A stretch of DNA of 64,000 bases from Bacillota bacterium (GCA_017620135.1 JAFZQZ010000081.1:1-64000), one strand, 5' to 3'. Positions 37,360 through 52,699 are shown, numbered from the stretch's first letter. The notes: generated from the sequence alone by a model not told the origin. A program made the numbers and translations.

Positions 37360-40185
37360 ATGCCCGAAAATGTCATCCGAATCAAGGGTGCCAATGAGCA
37401 TAACCTCAAACACCTGGACGTGACGATCCCGAGAGACAAACTGGTGGTGTTCACCGGGCTTTCCGGATCCGGTAAGTCCTCCCTGGCCTTCGATACGATC
37501 TTTGCCGAAGGCCAGAGACGGTATATGGAGTCATTATCCAGCTATGCCCGCATGTTCCTCGGACAGATGGAGAAGCCTGACGTCGAGAGCATCGACGGAC
37601 TGTCTCCGTCGATCGCGATCGATCAGAAGACGACTTCCAAGAACCCGCGTTCGACCGTTGGTACTGTCACGGAGATCTATGATTATCTGCGTCTTCTGTA
37701 CGCGAGGATCGGGATCCCGCACTGTCCGAACTGCGGTCGGGTCATCGAACGGCAGAGCGTGGATCAGATGGTGGATTCCCTGATGTCCATGCCGGAAGGG
37801 ACCAGGATCCAGCTGCTGGCGCAGGTCGTGGCCGGAAGAAAAGGCACCCACGCCAAGCTGATCGACAAAGCGAAAAGATCCGGCTTCGTCCGCGCCTATA
37901 TCGACGGAGAGCTTCGTATGCTGGATGAGCCGATCGAACTGGAAAAGAATATCAAACATACGATAGAGATCGTCGTCGACCGACTGATCATTAAAGAAGG
38001 GATCGCCAAACGTTTTTCCGATTCCATCGAGACCGTTCTAAAGCAGACTGAAGGACTGCTGATCGCGGATCTGGGAAACGGAGAGCGGAGGATCTTCAGT
38101 GAGAACTTTGCCTGTCCGATCTGCGGGATCAGTATCAGCGAACCGCAGCCAAGATCATTTTCCTTCAATAATCCTTTCGGCGCCTGCCCGGAATGTCTGG
38201 GCCTCGGCGTCAAGGCTGAATTCGATCAGGATCTGCTGATCCCCAACCCGTCGCTTTCGATCCTGGAAGGCGCCATCACCGCTCCCGGATATGGTTCTGT
38301 GGCCAATCCGGACAGTTATGGTGGGAAGATCATGCGGATGCTTTCCAAGCGACATGGCTTTTCTCTGGAGACGCCGTGGAAAGACCTGAAGGAAGAAGAC
38401 AGAGAGCTCCTCCTTTACGGCGGTGACGCCCGTTCTTTCCATATTGCCTATGAAGGCAGGTTCGGTCCGAGAGATTATGAGATGACCTACGAAGGACTGA
38501 TCCCGACACTTCGCCGGCGCTATCAGGAAACACCGGAAAGCATGAGGGGTGAGTATGAACAGTTCATGACCCATCGGGAATGCCCTGTCTGTCACGGAAC
38601 GAGGCTGAAGCCGGACGCGCTGGCGGTCACGGTCGGCGGCATCAATATCAATGAACTGACCGTCAAGTCCGTCAAGGAAGCGAAGAAGTTCTTTGACGAG
38701 ATCTCTCTGACGGAGCGGGAACAGATGATCGGCGGCATGCTGCTGAAGGAGATCCGCGCAAGACTGTCCTTCCTGAATAACGTCGGTCTGGACTATCTGA
38801 CGCTTTCACGCGCTGCCGGTACGCTTTCCGGCGGTGAATCCCAGCGGATCCGGCTGGCGACCCAGATCGGTTCCGGACTGGTAGGTGTTCTGTATATTCT
38901 GGATGAACCTTCGATCGGACTTCATCAGCGGGATAATCAGAAACTTCTTCGGACACTGGAAAACCTGCGGGATCTCGGCAATACACTGATCGTCGTAGAG
39001 CATGACGAAGAAACCATGCGGGCGGCGGACCATATCGTGGATATCGGTCCGAGAGCCGGCATTCACGGAGGTCAGCTCATTTGTCAGGGAACCGTGGAAG
39101 ATATCTGCGCCTGCAAGGAATCGGTCACCGGAGATTATCTCTCCGGACGAAAGAAGATCGAAGTCCCGAAGAAACGCCGCAGACCGGACGGTCGATGGCT
39201 GGATCTTTATGGAGCGACGATGAACAATCTGAAGGGAACGGATTTTCATATTCCGCTGGGCGTATTTACCTGTGTGACCGGTGTGTCAGGCTCCGGCAAG
39301 AGCACCTTCGTGAACGGGATCCTTTATAAGATCCTGGCAAGAGATCTGAACCGCGCAAGGATCAAACCGGGCGGATACGATCATATCGACGGACTGGAAA
39401 ACCTGGATAAGGTGATCGTGATCGATCAGTCGCCGATCGGAAGAACGCCTCGTTCGAACCCGGCGACCTATACCGGTGTTTTCGATATGATCCGTGACCT
39501 TTTCGCTTCCACACAGGACGCGAAAATGCATGGCTTTACCAAAGGCCGTTTCAGTTTCAACGTCAAAGGCGGCCGCTGCGAAGCCTGCAGCGGCGACGGG
39601 ATCATTAAGATCGAGATGCATTTCCTTCCGGATGTTTATGTTCCCTGTGAAGTCTGCCACGGCAAACGGTATAACCGGGAGACGCTGGATGTAAAATATA
39701 AAGGGAAATCTATTGCCGACGTGCTGGATATGACAGTGGAGGAAGCCCTGGAGTTCTTCGAGAATGTTCCCAGGGTCTATTCCAAGATCAAGACTCTGCA
39801 TGATGTCGGACTTTCCTATATCAAGCTCGGACAGCCCTCCACGGAGCTGTCCGGAGGTGAAGCGCAGCGGATCAAGCTCGCGACGGAACTTTCCCGTAAG
39901 TCCACGGGCAAGACGTTCTATATCCTGGATGAGCCGACGACCGGCCTTCATTTCGCCGACGTCCACAAGCTGATCGAAGTGCTGGAAGAACTGGTAGAAG
40001 GCGGCAACAGCGTCCTGGTGATAGAACATAACCTGGATGTCATCAAAACGGCCGATTATATCATCGATCTCGGACCGGAGGGCGGAGACCGGGGCGGAAA
40101 AGTCATCGCGACCGGCACTCCGGAGGAGATCGCGGATACACCGGGTTCCTATACTGGAGAATTTTTGAAAAGGATCTTGAACTGA
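37360..40185 (+). CDS. uvrA: Excinuclease ABC subunit A
   Basis: UvrA finds bulky lesions and loads UvrB. The 941-residue protein has two ABC ATPase modules: Walker [13 protein letters not shown] and [12 protein letters not shown], signatures [12 protein letters not shown] and [12 protein letters not shown], Walker [14 protein letters not shown] and [13 protein letters not shown]. Zinc-finger pairs are present (CPNCGR, CPICG..CPECLG, and [14 protein letters not shown]). The C-terminal GEFLKR ending is typical. It starts one base after uvrB, using AAAGGA in the end of that gene. Confidence 0.99.
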   Translation: MPENVIRIKGANEHNLKHLDVTIPRDKLVVFTGLSGSGKSSLAFDTIFAEGQRRYMESLSSYARMFLGQMEKPDVESIDGLSPSIAIDQKTTSKNPRSTVGTVTEIYDYLRLLYARIGIPHCPNCGRVIERQSVDQMVDSLMSMPEGTRIQLLAQVVAGRKGTHAKLIDKAKRSGFVRAYIDGELRMLDEPIELEKNIKHTIEIVVDRLIIKEGIAKRFSDSIETVLKQTEGLLIADLGNGERRIFSENFACPICGISISEPQPRSFSFNNPFGACPECLGLGVKAEFDQDLLIPNPSLSILEGAITAPGYGSVANPDSYGGKIMRMLSKRHGFSLETPWKDLKEEDRELLLYGGDARSFHIAYEGRFGPRDYEMTYEGLIPTLRRRYQETPESMRGEYEQFMTHRECPVCHGTRLKPDALAVTVGGININELTVKSVKEAKKFFDEISLTEREQMIGGMLLKEIRARLSFLNNVGLDYLTLSRAAGTLSGGESQRIRLATQIGSGLVGVLYILDEPSIGLHQRDNQKLLRTLENLRDLGNTLIVVEHDEETMRAADHIVDIGPRAGIHGGQLICQGTVEDICACKESVTGDYLSGRKKIEVPKKRRRPDGRWLDLYGATMNNLKGTDFHIPLGVFTCVTGVSGSGKSTFVNGILYKILARDLNRARIKPGGYDHIDGLENLDKVIVIDQSPIGRTPRSNPATYTGVFDMIRDLFASTQDAKMHGFTKGRFSFNVKGGRCEACSGDGIIKIEMHFLPDVYVPCEVCHGKRYNRETLDVKYKGKSIADVLDMTVEEALEFFENVPRVYSKIKTLHDVGLSYIKLGQPSTELSGGEAQRIKLATELSRKSTGKTFYILDEPTTGLHFADVHKLIEVLEELVEGGNSVLVIEHNLDVIKTADYIIDLGPEGGDRGGKVIATGTPEEIADTPGSYTGEFLKRILN

Positions 40186-40199
40186 TCTGAGGAATAAAG

Positions 40200-42644
<2,445 letters not shown>

Positions 42645-42660
42645 AACCGGAGATAGATAA

Positions 42661-44088
42661 ATGGCTAAAGCTAAACAGATCTACGTATGTACCAAATGCG
42701 GATTCGAATCGCCCAAATGGATGGGGCAGTGTCCGTCCTGCCATGAATGGAACTGTCTGGAAGAGCAGGAAGCACCTTCCAAAAGCGTCAGCACCGGTCC
42801 CAATACCGCGCTTTCCAAAAAGTCAGCGGGACCCGGACTGAGACCTTTAAAGAAGGTTTCTCTGGTGGGCAACGAACGGATCAGGACCAGGATCTCCGAA
42901 CTGGACCGTGTACTGGGAGGAGGGATCGTCAAAGATTCCATCACTATCATCGCGGCCAAACCCGGCGCCGGAAAGTCCACGCTGCTTCTGAGGATCGCGG
43001 AGGAAGTGGCGCAGCAGGGTATGATCGTTCTGTATGTTTCCGGTGAGGAGAGCGAAAGCCAGATGCGCCGGAGAGCGGAACGGATCCTGAATACAGGGAT
43101 CCATGAGAATCTCTGGGTCCTGTCCACCGCGCAGATGAATGAAGTCCTTTCCGCCATCGATCAGATCGATCCGGCCCTGGTGATCCTGGACAGTATCCAG
43201 ACTTTCTTTCTGGAAGAGTTTTCGTCCAGACCCGGTTCTCCGACGCAGATCGTGGAATGCACGAACGCCGTGCTTCGGATCGCCAAGGATCCGAATAAAC
43301 CAAGGGCAGTCGTGATGGCCGGACAGATGACAAAGGAAGATGAACTGGCGGGCGTACGGTCACTGGAACATATGGTCGATACGGTGCTGTTCATGGAGGC
43401 GGATCCGGTGGAGGAGATCCGGACGATCTCCGCCAGCAAAAACCGTTTCGGCAGTACCGGGGAAATGGGTTTCTTTACGATGGAAGAAAACGGTCTTATG
43501 CCGATCGATAACCCGTCCCGTTTCTTTATGACCAACCGAAGCCCGGACATGATCGTCAATGGGAGCGCGCTTTCCGTGATCAAGGAAGGTACCCGTCCGA
43601 TGATCATCGAGGTGGAGAGTCTGATTTCCCAGAGTTTTACCCCGTATCCGTCCAGGATCTCGGAATGCCTGACCCGTGACCGTTTAGGTACGCTGATCTC
43701 TATCCTGGAACAGCGGGGTGGGATCACACTGTTTGACAAGAATGTGGTCGTCAAATCGACCGGTGGTCTGAAACTGTCTCAGCCCGGTGTTTCTTTGGCA
43801 GTCCTTGTCAGTCTGGCTTCTTCCTCGCTTCGTAAACCGGTTCCTCAGGGAGCGATCTTTCTGGGAGATGTCGGTCTGACCGGAGAACTGAAGAAAGTAC
43901 CTTCCATCGATCTGATGATCCGGGAAGCCGCCCGACTGGGGTTTCATTCCATCTATGTTCCGGCGGGAGAATATAAGCCGGAAACCAGGAAAAGCCTGGG
44001 AGATGCCCGCCTGATCCCCATGAAGGACCTTACAAGCGTGATCCGCGGCGTTTTCGGAGATTACAGCCGTTCTTTCGAAAGAGGGTGA
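42661..44088 (+). CDS. radA: DNA repair protein RadA
   Basis: RadA is a RecA-like, Lon-related helicase that promotes branch migration in recombination. The 475-residue protein shows a four-cysteine zinc finger (Cys10, 13, 24, 27), a RecA-type ATPase core with Walker A AKPGAGKST (about 99-107), the RadA-specific KNRFG motif in SASKNRFGSTGEMGFF, and a C-terminal Lon-protease-like domain (GAIFLGDVGLTGELKKVPS). It starts 16 bases after clpC. A membrane-anchored unknown protein begins four bases after its stop. Confidence 0.98.
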   Translation: MAKAKQIYVCTKCGFESPKWMGQCPSCHEWNCLEEQEAPSKSVSTGPNTALSKKSAGPGLRPLKKVSLVGNERIRTRISELDRVLGGGIVKDSITIIAAKPGAGKSTLLLRIAEEVAQQGMIVLYVSGEESESQMRRRAERILNTGIHENLWVLSTAQMNEVLSAIDQIDPALVILDSIQTFFLEEFSSRPGSPTQIVECTNAVLRIAKDPNKPRAVVMAGQMTKEDELAGVRSLEHMVDTVLFMEADPVEEIRTISASKNRFGSTGEMGFFTMEENGLMPIDNPSRFFMTNRSPDMIVNGSALSVIKEGTRPMIIEVESLISQSFTPYPSRISECLTRDRLGTLISILEQRGGITLFDKNVVVKSTGGLKLSQPGVSLAVLVSLASSSLRKPVPQGAIFLGDVGLTGELKKVPSIDLMIREAARLGFHSIYVPAGEYKPETRKSLGDARLIPMKDLTSVIRGVFGDYSRSFERG

Positions 44089-44092
44089 GGGG

Positions 44093-44848
44093 ATGGATAA
44101 AGACACCCGTTCTGCCCGCGAAAACTTCCGGGAACTATCCGGAAAAGAAAAGTTTCAGCATATTCTTTCCTATTATGGTCTGTTGATCCTCGGGATCGTC
44201 ATTGTGATCGGGATCCTGGTCAGTATCATAGGAAGACTCACCTTCGCCAAAGAAAAAGATGCCTGTCTGGGCACAGCCATCCATGCCCGGTATATGGATC
44301 CGGATACGATCGATCTTCTCTCTGATCATCTGACAGAACTGTTTCCTGAAATGACGGAGGAAGGTGTGAAAGAGTTTAAAGTCTATTCCTTCTATAACGG
44401 ATATACCGCCGCGGAAGCGGAAGAGAAGACAGCGATGATCTACCGGATGGCCGCGTTTATCCAGACACAGATGATGGACGTGATCATAGGGGATGAGGAA
44501 TCTCTTCGGTTTGATGGAAGCTGCGGATATCTTATGGATCTTCGGGAGATCTTTTCAGAAGAAGAGCTGGAAGCGATCAGAGAAAAAGCGGATCTTCTTT
44601 CGAAAGACAAAGAAAGCGGTATCGTGTATGTGGATATCACCAAGACCGGAGATACAGGCAGGATCCAGGATGTTCAGAAGGATGTTCCGCTCATGGTCTG
44701 CCTTCGGGGAGCCGATAGTATAATTGACGAATCTTTGGCCGGCCGGCCCGTATATATCGGCATCGTGTCCAATGCTCCAAACCTTGACAATGCCAAGCAT
44801 CTTATATTACAATTACTTCGTATGGAGTCAAAATCTGATATGAAGTGA
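44093..44848 (+). CDS. Membrane-anchored protein of unknown function between radA and purM
   Basis: I do not recognise this 251-residue protein. After about 25 polar residues there is one strong hydrophobic helix (about residues 27-47, [20 protein letters not shown]), so it is probably a single-pass membrane protein with a roughly 200-residue outer domain. That domain has mixed alpha/beta character, an acidic stretch ([16 protein letters not shown]) and two cysteines. GAGGGTGAGGGG overlaps the radA end and gives a good ribosome site for ATG 44093. purM follows after seven bases. Function is unknown; co-transcription with both neighbours is likely. Confidence 0.8.
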   Translation: MDKDTRSARENFRELSGKEKFQHILSYYGLLILGIVIVIGILVSIIGRLTFAKEKDACLGTAIHARYMDPDTIDLLSDHLTELFPEMTEEGVKEFKVYSFYNGYTAAEAEEKTAMIYRMAAFIQTQMMDVIIGDEESLRFDGSCGYLMDLREIFSEEELEAIREKADLLSKDKESGIVYVDITKTGDTGRIQDVQKDVPLMVCLRGADSIIDESLAGRPVYIGIVSNAPNLDNAKHLILQLLRMESKSDMK

Positions 44849-44855
44849 GGATATT

Positions 44856-45917
44856 ATGGCAGTCGAATACAAAAGTGCCGGCGTCGATGTCGAAGCCGGA
44901 TACATGTCAGTCAAACTCATGAAAAAAGATGTACAGTCCACCTTTGGACCCGAGGTCGTGACCGATCTGGGGGGCTTTGGAGGACTGTTTTCTATTGCCG
45001 AAAAACTTGGTATGGCCGGAAACGGAATGGAAGAACCGATCCTTGTTTCCGGGACCGACGGCGTCGGAACGAAGCTGAAAGTAGCATTCCTACTGGATCA
45101 GCATGATACGATCGGGATCGACGCGGTAGCCATGTGTGTCAACGATGTGATCTGCTGCGGGGCTGAACCTCTGTTCTTCCTTGACTATATTGCCTGCGGC
45201 AAAAACTTTCCGGAAAAGATCGCGGCGATCGTCCGCGGCGTAGCGGAAGGATGCCGTCAGGGAAAGAGCGCGCTGATCGGCGGAGAGACAGCGGAACATC
45301 CCGGGATGATGCCGGAGGATGAATATGATATCGCCGGTTTCTCCGTAGGGATCGTGGACCGCAAAGACGTGATCGACGGCAAGGAAGTCCGTCCGGGCGA
45401 TGTGATCATCGGACTTGCGAGCACCGGCCTTCACAGCAATGGATTTTCACTCGTCCGCAAAGTCTTCGGGATCGATCTTCCTGACGCGATGGATCGGCTT
45501 TCCAGTACCTATGGTGTGCTGGATCGTCCCCTTGGAGAAGTTCTGCTGACGCCCACGAAGATCTATGTGAACGCGATCGATGCGCTGAAAAAACAGGTGA
45601 AAGTCAAAGCGATCTGCCATATCACCGGCGGCGGCTTTTATGAGAATATTCCGCGGATGCTGCCGGATTATACAGCAGCGAAGATCGAAAAAGGTACATG
45701 GCCTGTACCTGCGATCTTCTCTCTCCTGCAAAAAGAAGGGGAGATCAGTGAACATGGTATGTTCAACACTTTCAATATGGGTATCGGTATGATGGTCGCA
45801 GTAAGCGCTGAGGACGCACAGAAGGCTATAGAGGCGCTTCAGGAAGCCGGACAGCCGGCATACAGGATCGGTGTGATCGAAAAAAACCAGGAAAAAAGTC
45901 CGGAGGTCCGGCTGTGA
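44856..45917 (+). CDS. purM: Phosphoribosylformylglycinamidine cyclo-ligase (AIR synthetase)
   Basis: PurM closes the imidazole ring to give AIR in purine synthesis. The 353-residue protein is full length: [19 protein letters not shown] at the start, the ATP-site [24 protein letters not shown] and the C-terminal [14 protein letters not shown] and [17 protein letters not shown] precedes ATG 44856. It overlaps purN by four bases. Together with purN and purD it covers three steps of the pathway; other pur genes are not in this window. Confidence 0.98.
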   Translation: MAVEYKSAGVDVEAGYMSVKLMKKDVQSTFGPEVVTDLGGFGGLFSIAEKLGMAGNGMEEPILVSGTDGVGTKLKVAFLLDQHDTIGIDAVAMCVNDVICCGAEPLFFLDYIACGKNFPEKIAAIVRGVAEGCRQGKSALIGGETAEHPGMMPEDEYDIAGFSVGIVDRKDVIDGKEVRPGDVIIGLASTGLHSNGFSLVRKVFGIDLPDAMDRLSSTYGVLDRPLGEVLLTPTKIYVNAIDALKKQVKVKAICHITGGGFYENIPRMLPDYTAAKIEKGTWPVPAIFSLLQKEGEISEHGMFNTFNMGIGMMVAVSAEDAQKAIEALQEAGQPAYRIGVIEKNQEKSPEVRL

Positions 45918-46546
45918 TCCGGGTCGCGGTACTGGTCTCGGGCGGCGGTACCAATCTGCAGGCCCTTCTCGACGCGAAAGCAGCCGGAAAGTTTCCTCAG
46001 GCAGAGATCGTGATGGTCCTCAGCAACAGGAAAAAAGCCTATGCCCTGGAGCGGGCAAAGGCGGCCGGTATCCCTGCCGTATACCTTCCGACCGTCCGGT
46101 ATGAATCCGGTGAAGCTTATGGAAGAGCACTTCGTGACCTGCTTCTTGAGGAAAAGATCGATCTGGTCGTTCTAGCCGGTTTTCTCGTGGTCCTGGACAA
46201 ATGTCTGATCGAAGCCTTCCCTAACCGTATTATCAATATTCACCCGAGCCTGATCCCTTCTTTCTGCGGTGACGGTTTTTATGGTCTGAAAGTGCATGAA
46301 GAAGCGCTGAAGCGCGGTGTCAAGGTGACCGGAGCGACCGTACATTTTGTGGACAGCGGTACGGATACCGGACCGATCATCCTTCAGAAAGCGGTGGAGA
46401 TCTTACCGGAAGATACACCGGAAAGCCTGCAGCTTCGTGTCATGCAGCAGGCGGAATGGAAACTCCTGCCCGAGGCAGTCAGACTGTTCTCGGAAGGCAG
46501 GCTGAAAGTGGAAGGAAGAATCTGTCAGGTAACAGAAGGAGAATAA
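45914..46546 (+). CDS. purN: Phosphoribosylglycinamide formyltransferase
   Basis: PurN formylates GAR using 10-formyl-tetrahydrofolate. The 210-residue protein has [16 protein letters not shown] at the N-terminus, the catalytic region [19 protein letters not shown], and [17 protein letters not shown] with the family's catalytic Asp; the Asn-His-Asp set is complete. It starts with GTG 45914, which shares GTGA with the purM stop, and CCGGAGG lies upstream. purD follows after four bases. Confidence 0.97.
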   Translation: MIRVAVLVSGGGTNLQALLDAKAAGKFPQAEIVMVLSNRKKAYALERAKAAGIPAVYLPTVRYESGEAYGRALRDLLLEEKIDLVVLAGFLVVLDKCLIEAFPNRIINIHPSLIPSFCGDGFYGLKVHEEALKRGVKVTGATVHFVDSGTDTGPIILQKAVEILPEDTPESLQLRVMQQAEWKLLPEAVRLFSEGRLKVEGRICQVTEGE

Positions 46547-46550
46547 CATT

Positions 46551-47816
46551 ATGAAGATTTTAGTCGTCGGCGGCGGCGGACGTGAACACGCGATCGTATG
46601 GAAACTGGCACAGAGTCCGAAAGCGGATAAGATCTGCTGCGCGCCCGGCAACGCTGGGATCGAGCAGATCGCCGAATGTGTCCCGATCAAGGCAACAGAT
46701 ATTATGGCGCTGGCTGATTTCGCGGAGAAGGAAAAGTTCGATCTGACGGTGATCGGTATGGATGATCCGCTGATGCTGGGGATCGTCGACGAATTCCAGA
46801 AAAGAAACCTGCGCGTATTCGGACCGGAGCAGAAAGCCGCGCTGATCGAAGGAAGCAAGGTTTTCTCGAAGAATCTGATGAAAAAGTACGGGATCCCCAC
46901 AGCCGCCTATGAAGAATTCACGGATCCCGATGAAGCGAAGACTTATCTGAAAAAGCTTGAAAAATACCCGATCGTTCTGAAAGCGGACGGACTGGCTTTA
47001 GGTAAGGGCGTTCTGATCTGTGAATCACAGGAAGACGCCCTGGCCGGCGTCGACGAGATCATGGTCGATCAGAAATTCGGCGCTGCCGGAAACAAAATGG
47101 TCATTGAAGAATTCCTGACCGGACAGGAAGTTTCCGTTTTGTCCTTCTGTGACGGCAAGTGCGTGAAGCCCATGGTATCCGCGCAGGATCACAAACGCGC
47201 GTTCGATCATGATCAGGGCCTGAATACCGGAGGAATGGGAACATTCTCACCCAGTCAGTATTATACGAAAGAATATGAGAAACTGGCGGAGGAGCAGATC
47301 TTCCAGAAAACCGTGGACGCGATGAATGCCGAAGGACGGACCTTCAAAGGGATCCTGTATTTCGGCCTGATGCTGACGAAGGAAGGACCGAAGGTCCTCG
47401 AGTACAACGCTCGGTTCGGTGATCCGGAGACGCAGGTCGTGCTCCCGCGGCTGAAGACAGATCTGGTCGATATCTTTGAAGCCTGCATCGACGGTACGCT
47501 GGAAGATCTTCCGATCGAATGGGATGACGGAGCGGCGGTCTGCGTCGTGCTGGCTTCCGGCGGGTATCCCGTCAGCTATAAGAAAGGCTATCCGATCGAA
47601 GGCCTTGAAAAGCTCGAGGGCAAAGAAGATATGATGGTTTTCCACGCGGGGACAAGAAAAGAACCGGATGGAACGATCGTCACGAACGGAGGCAGGGTGC
47701 TTGGCGTCGTCGCGAAGGCAGAAACACTTTCTGCGGCTATTGAAAAAGCCTATGACCATGTAGACGATATCACCTTCACGGATGTTTTTTACCGTCATGA
47801 TATCGGACGCAAGTAA
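46551..47816 (+). CDS. purD: Phosphoribosylamine-glycine ligase (GAR synthetase)
   Basis: PurD joins phosphoribosylamine and glycine using ATP. The 421-residue protein is full length: VVGGGGREHAIVWKLAQS at the N-terminus, an ATP-grasp domain with VLKADGLALGKGVLI, EEFLTGQEVSVLSFCDG and AQDHKRAFDHDQGLNTGGMG, and the metal-site FGDPETQVVLPRL. AGAAGGAG precedes ATG 46551. hemW follows after 16 bases. Confidence 0.98.
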   Translation: MKILVVGGGGREHAIVWKLAQSPKADKICCAPGNAGIEQIAECVPIKATDIMALADFAEKEKFDLTVIGMDDPLMLGIVDEFQKRNLRVFGPEQKAALIEGSKVFSKNLMKKYGIPTAAYEEFTDPDEAKTYLKKLEKYPIVLKADGLALGKGVLICESQEDALAGVDEIMVDQKFGAAGNKMVIEEFLTGQEVSVLSFCDGKCVKPMVSAQDHKRAFDHDQGLNTGGMGTFSPSQYYTKEYEKLAEEQIFQKTVDAMNAEGRTFKGILYFGLMLTKEGPKVLEYNARFGDPETQVVLPRLKTDLVDIFEACIDGTLEDLPIEWDDGAAVCVVLASGGYPVSYKKGYPIEGLEKLEGKEDMMVFHAGTRKEPDGTIVTNGGRVLGVVAKAETLSAAIEKAYDHVDDITFTDVFYRHDIGRK

Positions 47817-47832
47817 GAAGGAGACAGGGGAT

Positions 47833-48963
47833 ATGAAACACAGACAGATCATGATCTATGTTCATATCCCTTTTTGTATTCAAAAATGCCGGTACTGTGA
47901 TTTTCTGTCCTTCCCGGGCATGGGCACGGATGTGATGGAAGATTATTATCGGGCGCTGGAAGAAGAACTGAAGACCCGGAAATATGAAGCTGAGCATAAA
48001 AAGGTATCTTCTGTCTTCATCGGCGGCGGGACGCCGTCCATTCTGCCGAAGGGGATGATCTGTCGTCTGATGAATACGATCCGTGAGAACTATGACATTC
48101 TGCCCGAAGCGGAGATCACGATGGAGGTCAATCCGGGCACCGTGACGGAAGAGAAAGCGGAAGACTGGAAAAAAGCCGGGATCAACCGGATCAGTATGGG
48201 CGTACAGTCTTTTGACGATGAGATCCTCCGGGTCCTTGGCCGGATCCATGATGTACAGGCGGTGGAAAGTTCTTTCGATACGCTTTGGCAACAGGGTTTC
48301 AGAAACATCTCCTTTGATCTGATGATGGGACTTCCCGGACAAAACATGGAAAACCTGGAAGAAACGCTGAGAAAGGCAGTCTCTTTTCCCATTAGGCATT
48401 TATCTCTTTACAGTCTGATCGTTGAAGAGGGGACCGTTTTTTATGATCTTTCCGAGAAAGGGCAATTGCCGCTCCCGGAAGAAGAGAAAGAACGGCAGAT
48501 GTATCATCACGCGGTGGATTTTCTTCGTGAACATGGATTTTTGCAGTACGAGATCTCTAATTTCGCGGTTCCGGGTTTTGAGTCGGTCCATAATACCGGC
48601 TATTGGCAGAGAAAAGAATATATCGGAGCCGGCCTGGGCGCCTCATCCCTGATCGAAGAAACACGATTCCACGATACGGCCGATCTTTCTTCCTATATGG
48701 ATCATCCCGTCATGAGAGAAGAAGTGGAGATCTTATCGTCGCGGGACCAGATGTCAGAAACGGTTTTCCTGGGACTGAGACAAAACGCGGGGATCCGTCT
48801 GACCGATTTTGAAGAAACATTCGGTATGAGCATCGATGACGCATTTCCTGGTGTGATCGCAAAACATATAAAAAACGGCCTGATCGAAATACAGGACGGC
48901 AGGCTTTGTCTGACCTCTCTCGGCATGGACCTTTCCAATCAGGTATTTGTAGATTTTATCTGA
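47833..48963 (+). CDS. hemW: Radical SAM heme-trafficking protein HemW (formerly HemN-like)
   Basis: HemW belongs to the coproporphyrinogen oxidase family of radical SAM proteins but is now seen as a heme chaperone. With start at ATG 47833 (376 residues) the radical SAM cysteines are Cys15, Cys19 and Cys22 in HIPFCIQKCRYCDF. GGGTPSILP, the radical SAM GGTP motif, follows. AAGAAGGAGA just before ATG 47833 decides this start; an in-frame ATG 51 bases earlier lies inside purD with no such site. The C-terminal HemN-like domain is present. In Bacillota hemW typically precedes hrcA, as here. Confidence 0.94.
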   Translation: MKHRQIMIYVHIPFCIQKCRYCDFLSFPGMGTDVMEDYYRALEEELKTRKYEAEHKKVSSVFIGGGTPSILPKGMICRLMNTIRENYDILPEAEITMEVNPGTVTEEKAEDWKKAGINRISMGVQSFDDEILRVLGRIHDVQAVESSFDTLWQQGFRNISFDLMMGLPGQNMENLEETLRKAVSFPIRHLSLYSLIVEEGTVFYDLSEKGQLPLPEEEKERQMYHHAVDFLREHGFLQYEISNFAVPGFESVHNTGYWQRKEYIGAGLGASSLIEETRFHDTADLSSYMDHPVMREEVEILSSRDQMSETVFLGLRQNAGIRLTDFEETFGMSIDDAFPGVIAKHIKNGLIEIQDGRLCLTSLGMDLSNQVFVDFI

Positions 48964-48983
48964 ATATTTTTCATGAAAACCCA

Positions 48984-49012
48984 TTGACAAATGCGGTCGT
49001 TAGGTATATAGT
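48984..49012 (+). promoter_or_regulatory. Sigma-A promoter for the hrcA chaperone operon
   Basis: Consensus TTGACA (48984-48989) and TATAGT (49007-49012) are 17 bases apart. The CIRCE operator begins 11 bases downstream of the -10, overlapping the expected start of transcription. Confidence 0.88.
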
Positions 49013-49023
49013 ATACCAAGATG

Positions 49024-49050
49024 TTAGCACTCCTCTCGTTCGAGTGCTAA
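49024..49050 (+). promoter_or_regulatory. CIRCE operator (HrcA binding site)
   Basis: TTAGCACTC (49024-49032), nine bases, then GAGTGCTAA (49042-49050): a perfect match to the CIRCE consensus. HrcA, encoded directly downstream, is expected to bind here and repress the operon until heat shock. Confidence 0.98.
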
Positions 49051-49075
49051 CAAATAATAATGGCAGGTGATATCT

Positions 49076-50158
49076 ATGGATATGAGCGAACGTAAGCTTC
49101 AGATCCTGCAGGCCATCATTCTGAATTATCTGGAGACGGCCGAACCCGTAGGATCGCGCACGATTTCCAGGCGATTCCTGATGGATCTGTCATCAGCTAC
49201 CATTCGCAATGAAATGTCAGATTTGGAAGAGATGGGACTGATCGAGCAGCCGCATACATCGGCCGGTCGTATCCCGTCGTCAAAAGGTTACCGGTTATAT
49301 GTCGATCAGCTGATGAAGCGAGATACCGTGGACGATCAGCAGGTTGGGATCCTGATGAATCTTCTGAAGGATAAAACGGTTCAGCTGGATTCCCTCCTTC
49401 GTGAGATCGGGGATCTTCTGGCAACGCTGACCAAATATACGACCGTCGTTACCATGCCGCAGCTGAAACGATCCAAGCTGAAACATCTGCAGCTGATGCC
49501 GCTGGATGAGCACTCGGCGATCCTGGTCCTGGTAACGGACGGCAATATCGTCCGTAATCATGTCATTCCGCTTCAGCATCCCATGGATTCGACGTCGCTT
49601 TACAAAATATCCGATGTGCTGAATCAGGAACTTTCCGGCCTTTCTGTCGCGCAGATGGATCTGCCTCTGATCCAGAAGATCAAGAGAGAGCTGAACGTAG
49701 ATTCAGAAGTTATGGAAAGCCTTCTGGACGCGATCAGCGATACCCTGCAGCATGCGGATGACGGAGATGTCTTTACTTCCGGAACGACCAACATCTTAAG
49801 TTTCCCGGAATTTTCCGATATCGCGAGAGCCAGATCCCTGATGGAATTCCTCTCGCAGAAGGATCAGATGCTTCATCTGATCAGTACGGAAGAAAAGACG
49901 TCCGGTCCCGGACTGAAGATCAGGATCGGTACGGAAAACCAGATCGAACAGCTGCATGACTGCAGCATCGTAACAGCCAATTATCGCTACGGCGACCGGA
50001 CGATCGGTACGATCAGTGTGGTCGGCCCGATGCGAATGGATTATCAAAAAGTTGTATCCGCCCTCGAGGGACTGATGCAGGATTTCCCGGATCTGTTCTT
50101 TACCGGAGGCGGACATAACGCGATCACTCAGGAGGACACGAATGGAAGAGAAACCTAA
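49076..50158 (+). CDS. hrcA: Heat-inducible transcription repressor HrcA
   Basis: HrcA binds CIRCE and represses chaperone genes. The protein (360 residues) has an N-terminal winged helix (SERKLQILQAIILNYLETAE and RTISRRF, then SSATIRNEMSDLEEMGLIEQ) and HTSAGRIPSSKGYRLYVD, which is diagnostic, followed by the GAF-like dimerisation region and the C-terminal SVVGPMRMDYQKVVSAL. I chose ATG 49076 because CAGGTGA just upstream is well placed; a GTG at 49067 is part of that site. It overlaps grpE by 17 bases. Confidence 0.97.
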   Translation: MDMSERKLQILQAIILNYLETAEPVGSRTISRRFLMDLSSATIRNEMSDLEEMGLIEQPHTSAGRIPSSKGYRLYVDQLMKRDTVDDQQVGILMNLLKDKTVQLDSLLREIGDLLATLTKYTTVVTMPQLKRSKLKHLQLMPLDEHSAILVLVTDGNIVRNHVIPLQHPMDSTSLYKISDVLNQELSGLSVAQMDLPLIQKIKRELNVDSEVMESLLDAISDTLQHADDGDVFTSGTTNILSFPEFSDIARARSLMEFLSQKDQMLHLISTEEKTSGPGLKIRIGTENQIEQLHDCSIVTANYRYGDRTIGTISVVGPMRMDYQKVVSALEGLMQDFPDLFFTGGGHNAITQEDTNGRET

Positions 50159-50726
50159 TCTGCAGGATGAGATCCCGGTGGAAATCGTTCCCGAAGAAAT
50201 AGTGGAAGAAGAGCTGGAGGAACCAGTCTTCGAAGAACCCGAAGAGGAACCGGATCCACAGGAAGATGCGCTTTTAAAGGAAGCGAAAAGAGCTGAAGAA
50301 GCGGAATCCAAGGTAAAGGATCTCCAGGATCGTCTTCTTCGGAATATGGCGGAGTTTGACAACTACCGCAAAAGAACGACCAGAGAAAAAGCGCAGTCAT
50401 TTGATAACGGCGTCAAGCATGTCGCCGAAACCCTGCTGCCGGTCATCGACAACCTCGAAAGAGCGCTCAGTGCGGCACAGGACCCGGAAGACAGCTTTGT
50501 CAAAGGTGTTCAGATGACGCATGATCAACTGCTTGCCATGCTGGAAAAATCCGGTATCAGGCAGATCGATCCTTTGGGCGAGACCTTCGATCCACATTTC
50601 CATGAAGCGATGCAGCATGTCGATGATGAAACTCATGGAGAAAGTGAAGTCGTACAGGTTTTCCAGAAAGGATATGTGATGGGCGAAAGCCTGATCAGGG
50701 CCGCCCTCGTTAAAGTAGCCAATTAA
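50142..50726 (+). CDS. grpE: Nucleotide exchange factor GrpE
   Basis: GrpE releases ADP from DnaK. The 194-residue protein has a very acidic, probably disordered N-terminus (about 1-45, Glu/Pro rich), a long coiled coil (LKEAKRAEEAESKVKDLQDR) and the conserved core NMAEFDNYRKRTTREKAQS, then the C-terminal beta domain with GETFDPHFHEAM and VMGESLIRAALVKVAN. CAGGAGG within hrcA lies before ATG 50142, so the two overlap by 17 bases. Confidence 0.98.
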   Translation: MEEKPNLQDEIPVEIVPEEIVEEELEEPVFEEPEEEPDPQEDALLKEAKRAEEAESKVKDLQDRLLRNMAEFDNYRKRTTREKAQSFDNGVKHVAETLLPVIDNLERALSAAQDPEDSFVKGVQMTHDQLLAMLEKSGIRQIDPLGETFDPHFHEAMQHVDDETHGESEVVQVFQKGYVMGESLIRAALVKVAN

Positions 50727-52688
<1,962 letters not shown>

Positions 52689-52699
52689 TGTAGAACTCA

